Positions 52,494 through 61,617 are shown, counted from the first letter of the stretch. The stretch is DNA of 64,000 nucleotides from Streptomyces sp. ISL-12 (GCF_018614415.1 NZ_JAGGOO010000011.1:38736-102735); one strand, 5' to 3'. The notes: generated from the letters alone by a model not told the origin. A program made the numbers and translations.

Positions 52494-52922
52494 TCAGGCG
52501 GCGCGAGACGCTGACGGGCGGGGTGGAGTCCTGGGGCAGGCGGGCTGGCGGGTGCGGCGGGCGGCGGCCAGGAGTGCGGTGACCCGGGCGGGGTCGGTGC
52601 CGGTGATGGTGGCGATGCGGTCGATGCTCAGGCGGAGTTCGTCATGGAGGAGTGCGGTGTCCTCGGCTGGGGTTGGGGCGCGGCCGGCGCGGCGGGCGAC
52701 GGCCCGGGTGTGCTCGCTCCAGGCCCAGGCGGAGGGGTGCTGCTCGGCCATGATGCGGGTCCAGTTGCTGGCGATGAGGTCGAAGAGCTGGGTGACGCTG
52801 AGCCGGGCTTCCTCTAGCGGGAGGCGGGCGGCGGCGTAGGCGTGGTAGGCCGGGCGGTGCAGGTCGCAGAAGGCGTAGAAGGCGGTGGTGAGCAGAGTCG
52901 GAGCGGGCGGTGCGGGTTTCAT
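52494..52922 (-). CDS. Small sigma-region-like hypothetical protein
   Basis: A 142-residue protein: MKPAPPAPTLLTTAFYAFCD, then LHRPAYHAYAAARLPLEEAR, LSVTQLFDLIASNWTRIMAE and near the end LSIDRIATITGTDPARVTAL with a helix-turn-helix-like ending. It resembles small Streptomyces proteins with sigma-factor-like helices. It sits 32 bases after the HTH gene at 52955 in the same direction. Function unknown. Confidence 0.6.
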   Translation of the reverse strand: MKPAPPAPTLLTTAFYAFCDLHRPAYHAYAAARLPLEEARLSVTQLFDLIASNWTRIMAEQHPSAWAWSEHTRAVARRAGRAPTPAEDTALLHDELRLSIDRIATITGTDPARVTALLAAARRTRQPACPRTPPRPSASRAA

Positions 52923-52954
52923 GGTCCTTTCCCCCGGGGTGGTGGGCAGACAGG

Positions 52955-53887
52955 TCAGTTGAAGGTGGTGGGGCCGTTCTCGGCGGCCTTCTGGGCGCGG
53001 CGCCACAGGGGCCGGGCGATGTTGGGCAGGCTCTGCAGGGCGAAGGCGAGCCGCTCGATCACCGGCCAGTCGGGCACGCCGGGGCCGTGCAGCGCACGGC
53101 GGAAGTCGGCGGCGCTGAGGGTGTGCTGGGCGGCGGCGAGGACGATGCCGGGTTCGGGTGAGCCGGCCGCGTAGTGCAGGCCCCGCAGATAGGTGCGCAG
53201 GTACTCGACCGGATCGTCGGCGTCGGAGGGCTGCACGTCGGCGGCTGCGTGCCACAGCGGCTTCATCGACTCCGGGTCGGCCCCGCACACCTCGCAGATG
53301 ATCCTGACGTACTTCCAGGACAGGTCGCGCTGGCCGGAGAGCATGCGGGAGACGTAGGACTCGTCGACGCCCATCTCCGCGGCGAGTTCCCGCTGGCGCC
53401 GTCCGGAGCCGTTGCGCATCAGGGTGAGGGCACAGGCCAGGCGCTGACCGGGCTGGCGCAGGATCGGGGTGCCGGCGGCGGTCGCGCTGCTGGGGGCGGC
53501 AGCGACGGGCATGGGCCGGCTGCGGTTGGTCAGGGCGCGGTCGACGGAGAGCGGGTTGTATTTCTTGCGCAGCCGGTCCTCGGTGCGCTTGGCGATCGGT
53601 GCGAGGTCGGCCAGTGGCGCGCCCTGGGAGCGTTGGCGGACGACGACGACTCCGATCGCCTCGTCGACCACCTCCCGGAGGTCGACGAGGCGCTGGAGGA
53701 GGTCTGCGTTGGACAGGGTGCCGCTGTAGGTGCCGAGCAGCAGTGCCTCGGAGTGCACGGTGCAGTCCTCGGCGATGTCGCGCAGGGCTTCGGTGCAGCG
53801 GCTGGCGCGGGCGGCATCGGCCGACGGTACGGAGCGCGCGGGACGCGGGGCGGCGTCCGCCTTCTGGGTGCGTGATTGAGGGGGCAC
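52955..53887 (-). CDS. XRE-type helix-turn-helix protein
   Basis: A 310-residue protein starting at a GTG (VPPQSRTQKADAAPR). The middle carries RQRELAAEMGVDESYVSRML then SGQRDLSWKYVRIICEVCGA, an XRE/cro HTH. N-terminal helices include DCTVHSEALLLGTYSGTLSN and the C-terminus is SLPNIARPLWRRAQ. Similar regulators accompany RiPP or transposon loci in Streptomyces. Probably cotranscribed with the 142-residue gene. Confidence 0.7.
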   Translation of the reverse strand: MPPQSRTQKADAAPRPARSVPSADAARASRCTEALRDIAEDCTVHSEALLLGTYSGTLSNADLLQRLVDLREVVDEAIGVVVVRQRSQGAPLADLAPIAKRTEDRLRKKYNPLSVDRALTNRSRPMPVAAAPSSATAAGTPILRQPGQRLACALTLMRNGSGRRQRELAAEMGVDESYVSRMLSGQRDLSWKYVRIICEVCGADPESMKPLWHAAADVQPSDADDPVEYLRTYLRGLHYAAGSPEPGIVLAAAQHTLSAADFRRALHGPGVPDWPVIERLAFALQSLPNIARPLWRRAQKAAENGPTTFN

Positions 53888-54005
53888 GGAGCCTCTTTCG
53901 GGGTGGCTGGACGGGTATCTGTACCGCCCGTCCGGCCACGGGCGGCCGGACACGGCGGGAGACGGTGGGGCGCGAGCGGTGACTCGCGCCCCACCGGCGG
54001 TCAGA

Positions 54006-54158
54006 TCAGTGGCGGTAAATCCACTGGTGAACCAGCACAGACCCGTGAGCAGCCGTCAGAAAAAGGGCAACGAGGGGCAGCGCCTGCGCAGACTGAACGT
54101 GCGGGATCACGGCCAGAGGAAGGCCGAACACCGCGATGGGCAGGCTTCTGCGGAGCAT
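54006..54158 (-). CDS. Small membrane protein (uncertain)
   Basis: A 50-residue frame: MLRRSLPIAVFGLPLAVIPH, then VQSAQALPLVALFLTAAHGS and VLVHQWIYRH. Two hydrophobic helices and a Shine-Dalgarno-like AAGG are present. It could be real or a chance frame; no family recognised. Confidence 0.4.
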   Translation of the reverse strand: MLRRSLPIAVFGLPLAVIPHVQSAQALPLVALFLTAAHGSVLVHQWIYRH

Positions 54159-54334
54159 GACAGCCTTGACATGCCATACCGGGGTTTGAGCCGGGCACGG
54201 TGACGGGATGATACGTTCGCGACTCGTTTTCCGCGCAATTGCAGCTGCCGTTGCGGGAAAACGCGTTCGGCGTCGGTGTAGCGGCATCGGAGACCTCCTG
54301 TGTCCCGGTGTTGCGGGCTGACGTTGGAAGCGAC

Positions 54335-54378
54335 AAGACCCCGGCGCGCGGGCTACCAACCATCGGTGCCGGGGTCTT
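54335..54378. terminator. Terminator-like hairpin
   Basis: Arms AAGACCCCGGC / GCCGGGGTCTT with a 22-base loop, followed by T-rich bases. Beyond it, 54379-55206 holds no gene I can support; several open frames on both strands (such as 54839-55159) have weak coding signals. Confidence 0.6.
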
Positions 54379-55215
54379 TGCCGTCCGGCAGAAAGTGCCG
54401 GGAGCAGGACCGTACTACCTTGCGCATTTTCTCGGTGCCGGAAAGTAGCGTCGTGGGTATGGGTACCTGCCGACACCAGCACGATCACACCCAAAAGTTA
54501 TTGACCGCTTGCGACGAGAGATGATCAGAAGCTGTCATCGAAATAGGGCATGTCGGATGAATCTGCGAATCTGAGTACGCCAGCGCACAGTTCCGTATCC
54601 CCTCCTACGCCTGTTACGCGCCCCCGCTCAGCCCTCGAAGATCCACAAGCGTGTCAACAAAACCAGCGGCGCCAGCCGAACGCGTCCCCCGGACCGGACA
54701 AATGGAATACCTTGTTCCGGCCGTCAATATGTCGAGGAGTTCCCGCAGGCCGCTGTTCATGGCGAAGGGGCACCGGACGCAGATCCACAAGTTCTCGGTT
54801 GCCGCCCGGCCATCCGTGCGGAGGGGGGACGACTGATCGTGAGGCTTGCCGACATGGTGTGCCCGGTCGAACTGGTGGAGGGCCGGTTCCACGAGGCCCT
54901 GTTCGTCCAGTGCCGCAGTGACCACATCGGACTTCCGGGCTGCATGGAGGGGATCGTCACAGCTGCGGCCTGCTCGTGGGTGGACCGGGCCATGTGCGCG
55001 CGAACCATCGAGTGCCTGGGTGCGGCGTGTGGCAGCCGTCTGCCGGCTTTGGTGGCCGCGAGGGTAACGAGGACGGCACCGCGTGCTTGCCGCACTCAGG
55101 CGGGGACCGGGTGCGGTCGGCTGGATTCGCTCCTGGCGGAGATCACCCAAGTTGTGTGATGTGTGACCGCAAGCCAGTTGGATGCGGCCGGGACGGTCCT
55201 GCAACGATGGCCCGC

Positions 55216-56625
55216 ATGACCAACACCCGCGACGGCCAAGGCCCTGACATAACCGATGACGCCTTGCCGGTGAAGATAAAGCGAGAGAGCCATCAGCGAG
55301 TGCTGTCCATGACGGGAGCCGTGGCACTGGCGGGAGCCCTGCTGGTCACCACAGCCACCCCCGCGTCAGCGGACTACATCAGAGACCGGCAATGGGCCCT
55401 AGAAGCGTTCGCGGCAGAGGATGTCTGGGCTGAGTCCCAGGGCGAGGGCGTCACCGTCGCCGTGATTGACTCAGGCGTCGATCCAAACCATCCGGACATG
55501 ACCGGCCAGGTACTCGGAGGCAAGGACTTCACCGGCGGCGGCGACGCGCACGAGGACGTCATCGGCCACGGCACCAAAATGGCCAGCATCATCGCCGCCC
55601 ACGGTCACGGCACGGACAATTCCTCCGGCGTGGTCGGTCTTGCTCCCAGAGCCAAGATTCTGCCGCTGCGCACTCTGCAGACCAGGCAGGACAAAAATCT
55701 CGACGAGACCTGGGCAGCTGCCGTCCGGTATGCGGTCGACCACGGCGCGCAAGTGATCAACATGTCGTTCGGGGCCAGCGGGGGATCCGGCACCATCTCG
55801 GTCGGACGGGACGCGATCGCCTACGCGCAGGCCCACGACGTCGTGGTGGTGGCCGCTGCGGGTAACGAGGGTATCAACGCCGTCATCGAGCCCGCAGCAC
55901 TGCCCGGCGTGGTCTCTGTCGGCGCCATCGACGCCCACGCCAACCTCTGGGAAGACTCCAACACCGGCGAGGACCTGGTGCTCACGGCTCCGGGAGTGGA
56001 CATCGTCGGAGCTAACGCCACCATGGACAACGGCTATGGCGTGGCAAGCGGCACCTCCGAGGCTACGGCCTTCGTCTCGGCCGCCGCCGCCCTGGTCCGC
56101 TCCAAACACCCCGGCCTCACCGCGGGCCAGGTGATCAATCGTCTGATCAAGTCGGCCACATTTGCCCACCACGAAGGGCTGACGGCTCCTGACGAGGAGT
56201 ACGGCTACGGCATGGTCCGCCCCTACTCCGCGCTCACCATGGACATTCCCGCAGGACCGGCAGAGAATCCCCTCGGTCAGATGCAGATCGGGTCCGGAAG
56301 CGGCGGTGCCCCCAGGCCCACGCCCTCACCGGCCTCGGCCGCGGAGACGCAGCCCTCCTTCCGCAGCAGCCTCATCATCGCCGGCGCCAGTGGCGTGGCA
56401 GTGCTACTGGCCGTCGCGGCCGTGATTTTCGCAGTGAGCCGCCGCCGCAACCGCGGCAATGCCCTCGGCAAAACTCCGGGCTACGGCACGGTCCAGCCCC
56501 CTCAGCCGCCAATCGGTCACCCGCCCTACCCGGGTCCCGGCACGCCGCAGACCTACCCCGTACCTCCCGGACCGGCCCCGCAGCACCCGCACTACACCCA
56601 GCAACGCCCGCCCCAGGAGCGGTGA
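55216..56625 (+). CDS. Mycosin-like subtilase (S8 serine protease)
   Basis: A 469-residue secreted, membrane-anchored subtilisin-like protease. Signal peptide (LSMTGAVALAGALLVTTATP then ASA/D), catalytic Asp in VTVAVIDSGVDPNHPD, His in VIGHGTKMASIIAAHGHG, oxyanion Asn in VVAAAGNEGI and Ser in GVASGTSEATAFVSAAAALV. After a Pro-rich stretch, a C-terminal membrane helix (LIIAGASGVAVLLAVAAVIF) and a positive tail are present, as in type VII-associated mycosins. No ESX genes are in view. An ATG at 55207 is an alternative start. Confidence 0.9.
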   Translation: MTNTRDGQGPDITDDALPVKIKRESHQRVLSMTGAVALAGALLVTTATPASADYIRDRQWALEAFAAEDVWAESQGEGVTVAVIDSGVDPNHPDMTGQVLGGKDFTGGGDAHEDVIGHGTKMASIIAAHGHGTDNSSGVVGLAPRAKILPLRTLQTRQDKNLDETWAAAVRYAVDHGAQVINMSFGASGGSGTISVGRDAIAYAQAHDVVVVAAAGNEGINAVIEPAALPGVVSVGAIDAHANLWEDSNTGEDLVLTAPGVDIVGANATMDNGYGVASGTSEATAFVSAAAALVRSKHPGLTAGQVINRLIKSATFAHHEGLTAPDEEYGYGMVRPYSALTMDIPAGPAENPLGQMQIGSGSGGAPRPTPSPASAAETQPSFRSSLIIAGASGVAVLLAVAAVIFAVSRRRNRGNALGKTPGYGTVQPPQPPIGHPPYPGPGTPQTYPVPPGPAPQHPHYTQQRPPQER

Positions 56626-56816
56626 AGGAGGGCGACGGCTGTCTTAGCTGAGGGCGGGGCGTTCGGCCCTCAGCAGCAGGAGATCTCATGCCGTCAGGGC
56701 ACATACTGCAGGACATCCCTCAGGCCCGGCCGGCCGGGCCGCGCCCGTCAGGGTCTGCCGCAACTGCCCGGACACCCCCTTGTTGAGGCTCGCTGGCATT
56801 CGTTCCCACGTCTGGC

Positions 56817-57030
56817 CTACACAGCCACAGGGGTCCGTCCCTGGAGCACATGACTGCCGCGGCTGTAGGTAAGGATCTTGCGGGTCTCCAGGATCACGGT
56901 GTCCGAGACACCGAATGTCTCCTGCAGCTCCGTCAGCGACGGATGCGCTGACCAGGCTTGAGCATCCGTCAGCGACCTGGTCGCGCAGCTCTTGGGCGAC
57001 GCGCCGGTAGGCCGTTTGCTCGTCTCCCAC
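56817..57030 (-). pseudogene. GntR-type HTH gene, frameshifted
   Basis: From GTG 57030 one frame reads VGDEQTAYRRVAQELRDQVA, the first half of a GntR/WHTH domain. The continuation SLTELQETFGVSDTVILETR is in another frame, reached by a shift near 56960. The two together make a standard GntR HTH. It lies two bases from the regulator upstream. The gene is inactive as a full-length protein. Confidence 0.7.
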
Positions 57031-57031
57031 G

Positions 57032-58456
57032 TCACCCTGCGGTGGCCAGGTGCTCACGGATCTGCTCCCGCAGTTCTCGCCCAGGGGTTGCCCCGGAGAA
57101 CGGCTCGGCCTCCGCGTACAGCTCACCGAGTCGGTCGGTGACGCGGCGGGAGCGGACGGTACCGAGCATCTGCAGGCAGTGCGTGGTCTCTTCGGAGGCC
57201 GCGTCGGCATCGCCGGCGGCGAGGTGGGTGCGTGCGAGGCCGAGATGGTCGAAGGCCCGGCTGCGCTGGCGGTGGTCGGGCCGTGCGGTGAGGGCGGCGC
57301 CCACGAGGTCCGTGGAGCGACGGACGTGCCGGGTGCGTGCTGTGCCGTGCTCGAGGTGCGTGGCGGCGATCTGATGCGCCATGCCCAAGGTGGCATGCAG
57401 CTCGGCCGCGTCGAAGAAGGCCATGTGGGGGTCTTCGTCGGCAGGGTTGACCCGGTCGAAGGCGGTGAGGGCGCGGTCGGCAGCCGTTTCGCTGTCGTCG
57501 ATGTGGCCGAGGATCGCCTGGAAGCGGGCTTCCAGCGCGGCGAGCATCGAGGTGGTGGCGGGTGAGAGGTGCCGCCGGGCGCCGTACTGGGCGAGGGCCA
57601 CGAGGTCGAGGGCGTCGTCGACGTGGCCGAGGTGGGACATCTGCCGGGCCATGCACTGCAGGATGTGGGCGCCCAGTCGTTTGTCGCCGCCCTCTGCGGC
57701 GGCGTGGAGGGCGGCCACGAAGGTGCGCTGGGCGCTGGCGTGGTGTCCTGCGTCGAACAGCATCCAGGCGGCGACGCCGGCCAGGTCGCCGGCGGCGGAG
57801 AACAGGGCAGCGCCGACGGCTTCGGTGTAGGTGTCGGTTTTCAGATGGGACAGGACGGTGTCGGTCTGGGCGAGGACGGCGGTGGGGGCCAGGACACCGC
57901 CGTGGCGGTTGTCGAGGTCTCGGAAGGTGGTGGTGATCTGGCGGATCCCCTCGACGTCGGACATGCCGATCCGCCTGCCGGCTTCTGGCGTGGCGTCCTG
58001 GGCGGGAGTGGTGCGGGGGAAGGCCCATTCCTGCAGCGGGGCGAGGAGCTGGTCGCCGGTCGTGATGCGGGTGGCCTCGGGGCCGGTTCGGGTGTCGGGC
58101 AGCATCATGTGGCTCCGGGTGATCTGGGTGAGAGCGGCGAGAGCGGCGGCGCGAGTCCATGGGGTGCGCGGGCCGACTGGCTCGCCTTCGCCGGGCATTC
58201 CCACATCGGCGAAGGTGAGGTCCAAGCCGCTGGCGGCGCTGATGACTTCCACGATCAGGCGTGGCACAGGATCGCGCGGTAGGGATCCCTTCAGCCACGC
58301 CCGTACTCGGCTCTCGTCGGTGCCCAGTCCGGTGACGCCTTGCTCGGCTCCTCGCGCGGTGACGAGGCGGGCGAGCTTCTTGTTGGAGAGGTTGCACCGG
58401 CGCATCCAGTACGCCAGCGAGGCGTTCGGCTGCTGATGGAGCGGCGGCCTGCCCAT
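57032..58456 (-). CDS. Helix-turn-helix/TPR-like regulator beside the lasso cluster
   Basis: A 474-residue protein: MGRPPLHQQPNASLAYWMRR, CNLSNKKLARLVTARGAEQG and DESRVRAWLKGSLPRDPVPR form an XRE-type HTH, followed by a long helical body with TPR-like repeats (LGAHILQCMARQMSHLGHVD, ARRHLSPATTSMLAALEARF, HQIAATHLEHGTARTRHVRR). The ATG (58456) is preceded by GGAGG. Divergent from the precursor genes across 246 bases, it is a likely regulator of the cluster. Confidence 0.78.
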   Translation of the reverse strand: MGRPPLHQQPNASLAYWMRRCNLSNKKLARLVTARGAEQGVTGLGTDESRVRAWLKGSLPRDPVPRLIVEVISAASGLDLTFADVGMPGEGEPVGPRTPWTRAAALAALTQITRSHMMLPDTRTGPEATRITTGDQLLAPLQEWAFPRTTPAQDATPEAGRRIGMSDVEGIRQITTTFRDLDNRHGGVLAPTAVLAQTDTVLSHLKTDTYTEAVGAALFSAAGDLAGVAAWMLFDAGHHASAQRTFVAALHAAAEGGDKRLGAHILQCMARQMSHLGHVDDALDLVALAQYGARRHLSPATTSMLAALEARFQAILGHIDDSETAADRALTAFDRVNPADEDPHMAFFDAAELHATLGMAHQIAATHLEHGTARTRHVRRSTDLVGAALTARPDHRQRSRAFDHLGLARTHLAAGDADAASEETTHCLQMLGTVRSRRVTDRLGELYAEAEPFSGATPGRELREQIREHLATAG

Positions 58457-58702
58457 CGGTGTGCCTCCATGGCCACGGCGGACCAACCAGGATAAGACTC
58501 CACCTCCAAGTCGCCCAGTGGGTTGGGTGATTCGCCGTAAAGCGCCGCCCAGGCGCTTGGCCGGCGCCGAGGCAACGGTGCTCGGCGTCCGGGCCGAGTG
58601 CCGCCGTTCACCGGCCCGGCACCGGCTCCCGCACGGCCGTTCGGGGCGCTGTGATGGGAGTGCGCCGGACAGCCCGGCGCGATGGATCCGGAGGACCGCC
58701 CC

Positions 58703-58819
58703 ATGCAGCAGGAACAGCAGTGCCTCCCCGTGCTGCACACGGAGGACATCGACGCGGTGACGCTCGGCCGCGACCAGGACGGGTACCGCGAGGGCGCGGT
58801 CGAGTGGTACGCGCTCTGA
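58703..58819 (+). CDS. Lasso peptide precursor A1 (short)
   Basis: A 38-residue precursor missed by ordinary ORF cut-offs. ATG 58703 follows GGAGGA (58690-58695). The leader is 21 residues (MQQEQQCLPVLHTEDIDAVTL) up to Thr-Leu; the core GRDQDGYREGAVEWYAL is 17 residues with Gly1 and Glu9. The leader block LPVL...D.D.VTLG matches the second precursor at 58912. Thr at -2 and Gly +1 are conserved features of lasso precursors. If Gly1 and Glu9 form the isopeptide ring, the product is a 9-residue macrolactam with an 8-residue tail. The tail holds the bulky Trp14 and Tyr15. Confidence 0.82.
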   Translation: MQQEQQCLPVLHTEDIDAVTLGRDQDGYREGAVEWYAL

Positions 58820-58911
58820 CCGCTCGTCCTGCGCTGAGCACGTCCGTACCACTGCACCACCGGCTGCGCCGCCCGGCGCCGGCCGTCGCAACGGACACGA
58901 AGGGAACCCCC

Positions 58912-59043
58912 ATGAACACGACCACCGAGCACGCCCCGGCCGTCCCGCAGCTGCCGGTCCTGGCGTCGGCCGACGTCGACACCGTGACCCTGGGCAGCCA
59001 GAACTTCAACGACTCCGACAAGTCGAACTACTTCGAGAACTGA
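58912..59043 (+). CDS. Lasso peptide precursor A2
   Basis: A 43-residue precursor, ATG 58912 preceded by AAGGGA. The 27-residue leader has QLPVLASADVDTVTL before the core GSQNFNDSDKSNYFEN (16 residues). Gly1 and Asp9 are suited to a 9-residue ring, Asp7 being a second option. Tyr13 and Phe14 are likely plugs. It lies 92 bases after A1 and 91 bases before the cyclase gene. The usual leader Tyr of a YxxP recognition motif is absent in both precursors, though P-x-L is kept. An unusual core rich in Asn/Asp. Confidence 0.88.
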   Translation: MNTTTEHAPAVPQLPVLASADVDTVTLGSQNFNDSDKSNYFEN

Positions 59044-59134
59044 CCGGCCGACAGCTGGAGGTTCTGGGGCGGCGCGGTGACCATGCCACGCCGCCCCAGG
59101 CGTATCCGGCAGGCAGCGAAGAGGAATGGACGCG

Positions 59135-60892
59135 ATGGAAGAAGCGGAGTGGTTGGCAGGGGGTGCCTTCGACGCCCCTGCGGGCACCGCGCGGACGGCT
59201 GGGGTGTGGCACCCGTCCGACGCGGACGTACGGATGGTGACGCGAGGGGCGGTCACCGCCGTGGTGGCTGGGGCATGCCGGGGCAGCGACACCGAGATCG
59301 CCTGTGTCGCCGGCGCGGTGGCCAGGGGACAGTTCGAGGACATCAGGGCCTTGGGCGGCTCGTACTGGATGGCCGTCCACGACCCTGATGCGCGGCGCAC
59401 GGTCGTGGCCGGCGACCTCGCCGAGGGGCGCGGCCTGTTCACCGCTCGGACCGGCCGCGGGCCTGTCTGGGCGACCGGGGCGGGACTGCTGGCGGCACAG
59501 CTCGGCCGCGGCCCGGACCTGGAGCTGCTGACGGCCCGGGTCGTGCTGGGGTCGGCGGAGCACTGGCCGCAGCGTTCGGTGTGGACGGGCATCGAGCGGG
59601 TGCCCGGCGGACACGCCCTGGTCCTCCAGGACGGCACCGCGCGCACCGTGGACATCCGGCCACGCCCGGACGGACGGACGCTGGGAGAGGGCGCCGGGGA
59701 CGTCGGTGCCGCCTTGTGGGCGGCGGCGCAGGGCTACGCCCGCGCGGCGGGGCCGCGGGTCAGCGCGGATCTGTCCGGCGGCCTGGACTCCTCGACGGTC
59801 GTCATCGCGGCTGCTGCGGTGAGCCAGATCGTGGCGGTCACCTACGGAGGCCCGCTCGCCGACGGCACGGACACGGACCTGGCGCGGCGGGTCGCCCAGT
59901 ACGTGGGCGCCGAGCACCACATCAGCAGCGGCGGGTCCACGACCGCCCACTTCTCCCGCTGGCCCACTGCGCTCCCGCACGCGCCGGTGCTGCCCGTCTC
60001 GTCGTACCCGCTGGACGCCGACTACCTGCCGCCGGCACGCGGGGTCGCCGCCGTCCACCTGACGGGGCACGGCGGCGATGTCGTGCTGGAGTCCTCGACG
60101 GCCGCATGGACCGCGCTCGCCCAGGACGGGCAGACCCGGCGAGCGCGGGCAGCCGTGACCGCGCTGGCCCGCCGGGTCAACACCGGGCCCGGCCCACTGT
60201 GGCGCGCGGTGAAGACGGCCGCGCGGGGACGCCCGTACGAGATGTCCCGGGCAGCGGAGGCAGTCGCGACCGGACACACCTTCCGCGACGGGCTCCGGGT
60301 GTGGACGTGGTGTCCCGTCGGCGGGGCAGTGAAGTGGCTCACCCCGTACGGGCGGCAGGTGCTCGCCGCGATGCTCGACGATTCCGGGCGCACGATCGGG
60401 GAGGTGAACGCCGGCGAGTGGGACGACTGGAGCGCGCTGCGCTACAACGGCTCCGCCATGCGCGACAGCGCGCCTCTGTTCGCCGAGCACGGCCCGCGCC
60501 AGGTCAGCCCGTTTCTGGACAACGAGGTCGTGACGGCGTGCCTGCGGATCGGCGCGGGCGAGCGGCGCCGGCCGGACGTCTACAAGCCGCTGCTCGGCCT
60601 GGCACGCCCGGATCTGCCGCACTGGCTGACGAGCCGCCAGTCCAAGGGGCATTTCACGCCGCTGCTGTACGAGGGCCTGCGCGCCCGTCGGCAGGAGCTG
60701 CGCGAGGTGATCGACGCCAGCGTGCTCGTCTCCGGCGGGCTCATCGACGCCGCGGCCGTGCACACGGCGCTGGACGCGGCGACCGCGGGCGTCGGCCGGC
60801 CGCCGCTGCCCGCGCTGGAGGCGTTCTTCATCACCTCCTGGTGGCTCGCGCGCACCATGGACCCGCTCGCTGTGCCGGGAGGTCTTCGGTGA
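59135..60892 (+). CDS. Lasso peptide macrolactam synthetase (asparagine-synthetase-like, C)
   Basis: A 585-residue ATP-dependent cyclase. The N-terminal glutaminase-like part is degenerate and lacks the nucleophilic Cys2. The synthetase domain has the PP-loop motif SADLSGGLDSSTVVIAA (SGGLDS near residue 214), YPLDADYLPPARGVAAVHLT, and CPVGGAVKWLTPYGRQVLAA. It adenylates the acidic ring residue and joins it to the core N-terminus. The start at 59135 has GAAGAGGA nine bases upstream; the ATG at 59126 lies too close. Its stop overlaps the B gene start (TGATG). Confidence 0.93.
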   Translation: MEEAEWLAGGAFDAPAGTARTAGVWHPSDADVRMVTRGAVTAVVAGACRGSDTEIACVAGAVARGQFEDIRALGGSYWMAVHDPDARRTVVAGDLAEGRGLFTARTGRGPVWATGAGLLAAQLGRGPDLELLTARVVLGSAEHWPQRSVWTGIERVPGGHALVLQDGTARTVDIRPRPDGRTLGEGAGDVGAALWAAAQGYARAAGPRVSADLSGGLDSSTVVIAAAAVSQIVAVTYGGPLADGTDTDLARRVAQYVGAEHHISSGGSTTAHFSRWPTALPHAPVLPVSSYPLDADYLPPARGVAAVHLTGHGGDVVLESSTAAWTALAQDGQTRRARAAVTALARRVNTGPGPLWRAVKTAARGRPYEMSRAAEAVATGHTFRDGLRVWTWCPVGGAVKWLTPYGRQVLAAMLDDSGRTIGEVNAGEWDDWSALRYNGSAMRDSAPLFAEHGPRQVSPFLDNEVVTACLRIGAGERRRPDVYKPLLGLARPDLPHWLTSRQSKGHFTPLLYEGLRARRQELREVIDASVLVSGGLIDAAAVHTALDAATAGVGRPPLPALEAFFITSWWLARTMDPLAVPGGLR

Positions 60893-61617
60893 TGCTGCTC
60901 GTTCCGCCCGGCGTGCACCGGGCCGCCCTCGGCGACGGCGCCGTCGCCGTTTTGAACACGGCCAACGGCACGTGGCAGTGGATGAACACAGCCACGGAGC
61001 GGATCTGGTCGGCGGCCCTGTCCGGCACAGTGCCGGAGCTGATCCACCAGATGCGGGCGGAGGGGGTTCCCGGCGACGTCGAGCGGATCGTCACCGCCAC
61101 CATCGGGCAGCTGACGCAGGCGGGGCTCCTCACCGGCTCCGGCCGCGGTTCGGCCGTCCTGCCGCCGCCGATGCCGGCGGTGACCGCCCCGGCGCCACCA
61201 TGCGACCAGCCGGGTCTGGCGGTCCGCGTCCTGGCGAGAGCCGGCTTGGTCCTGGCGCTCGGCATGATGCGCCTGCCGATGAGCATCCGCATGCGGCTGC
61301 TGGACCTCCTGCGCCACCTGCCGCCGGCACCGCCCACTCTGGCCGCCTCCGCCGCGGCCGCGGTACCGCGGATACGGCCCGCCTGGTGGCCAGGACGGAT
61401 CGCGTGCATGGAGGTGTCGCTGGCCACCGTTGTGACGATCGCGCTGCGCGGCCGACGCGCGCACTGGGTCATCGGATCGCGGCGCATGCCGAACGAGGCC
61501 CACGCCTGGGTATGGACGCCCGCCGGCGCGCTGGGCCTGTCCGGCCGAGACGCCGACGACCCCCGCCGCCCCTGGGTCGGGGTCGCCGTCACACCTCCCA
61601 TTCACCCGAACAAGTGA
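60892..61617 (+). CDS. Fused lasso B protein (PqqD-like leader binder + transglutaminase-like protease)
   Basis: A 241-residue fusion. Residues about 1-90 (MLLVPPGVHRAALGDGAVAV, LNTANGTWQWMNTATERIWS) form the PqqD-like RiPP recognition element. Residues about 110-241 are the transglutaminase-like leader peptidase: GRIACMEVSLATVVTIAL (Cys about 172), MPNEAHAWVWTPAGA (His about 204) and GLSGRDADDPR (candidate Asp about 220). In most actinobacterial lasso clusters these functions are two separate genes, B1 and B2. The start is ATG 60892, or GTG three bases earlier. Confidence 0.88.
   Translation: MLLVPPGVHRAALGDGAVAVLNTANGTWQWMNTATERIWSAALSGTVPELIHQMRAEGVPGDVERIVTATIGQLTQAGLLTGSGRGSAVLPPPMPAVTAPAPPCDQPGLAVRVLARAGLVLALGMMRLPMSIRMRLLDLLRHLPPAPPTLAASAAAAVPRIRPAWWPGRIACMEVSLATVVTIALRGRRAHWVIGSRRMPNEAHAWVWTPAGALGLSGRDADDPRRPWVGVAVTPPIHPNK

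Noticed and set aside
54614..54760. Minus-strand frame with an ELLDILTAG-type segment
   Set aside because: It lacks a start with a ribosome binding site, and matches nothing I recognise.
54839..55159. A 106-residue frame before the mycosin gene
   Set aside because: No family recognised, weak third-position bias and no ribosome binding site; left unannotated.
58457..58682. An ATG at 58682 extending precursor A1 by seven residues
   Set aside because: The GGAGGA Shine-Dalgarno lies inside that extension and suits the ATG at 58703.
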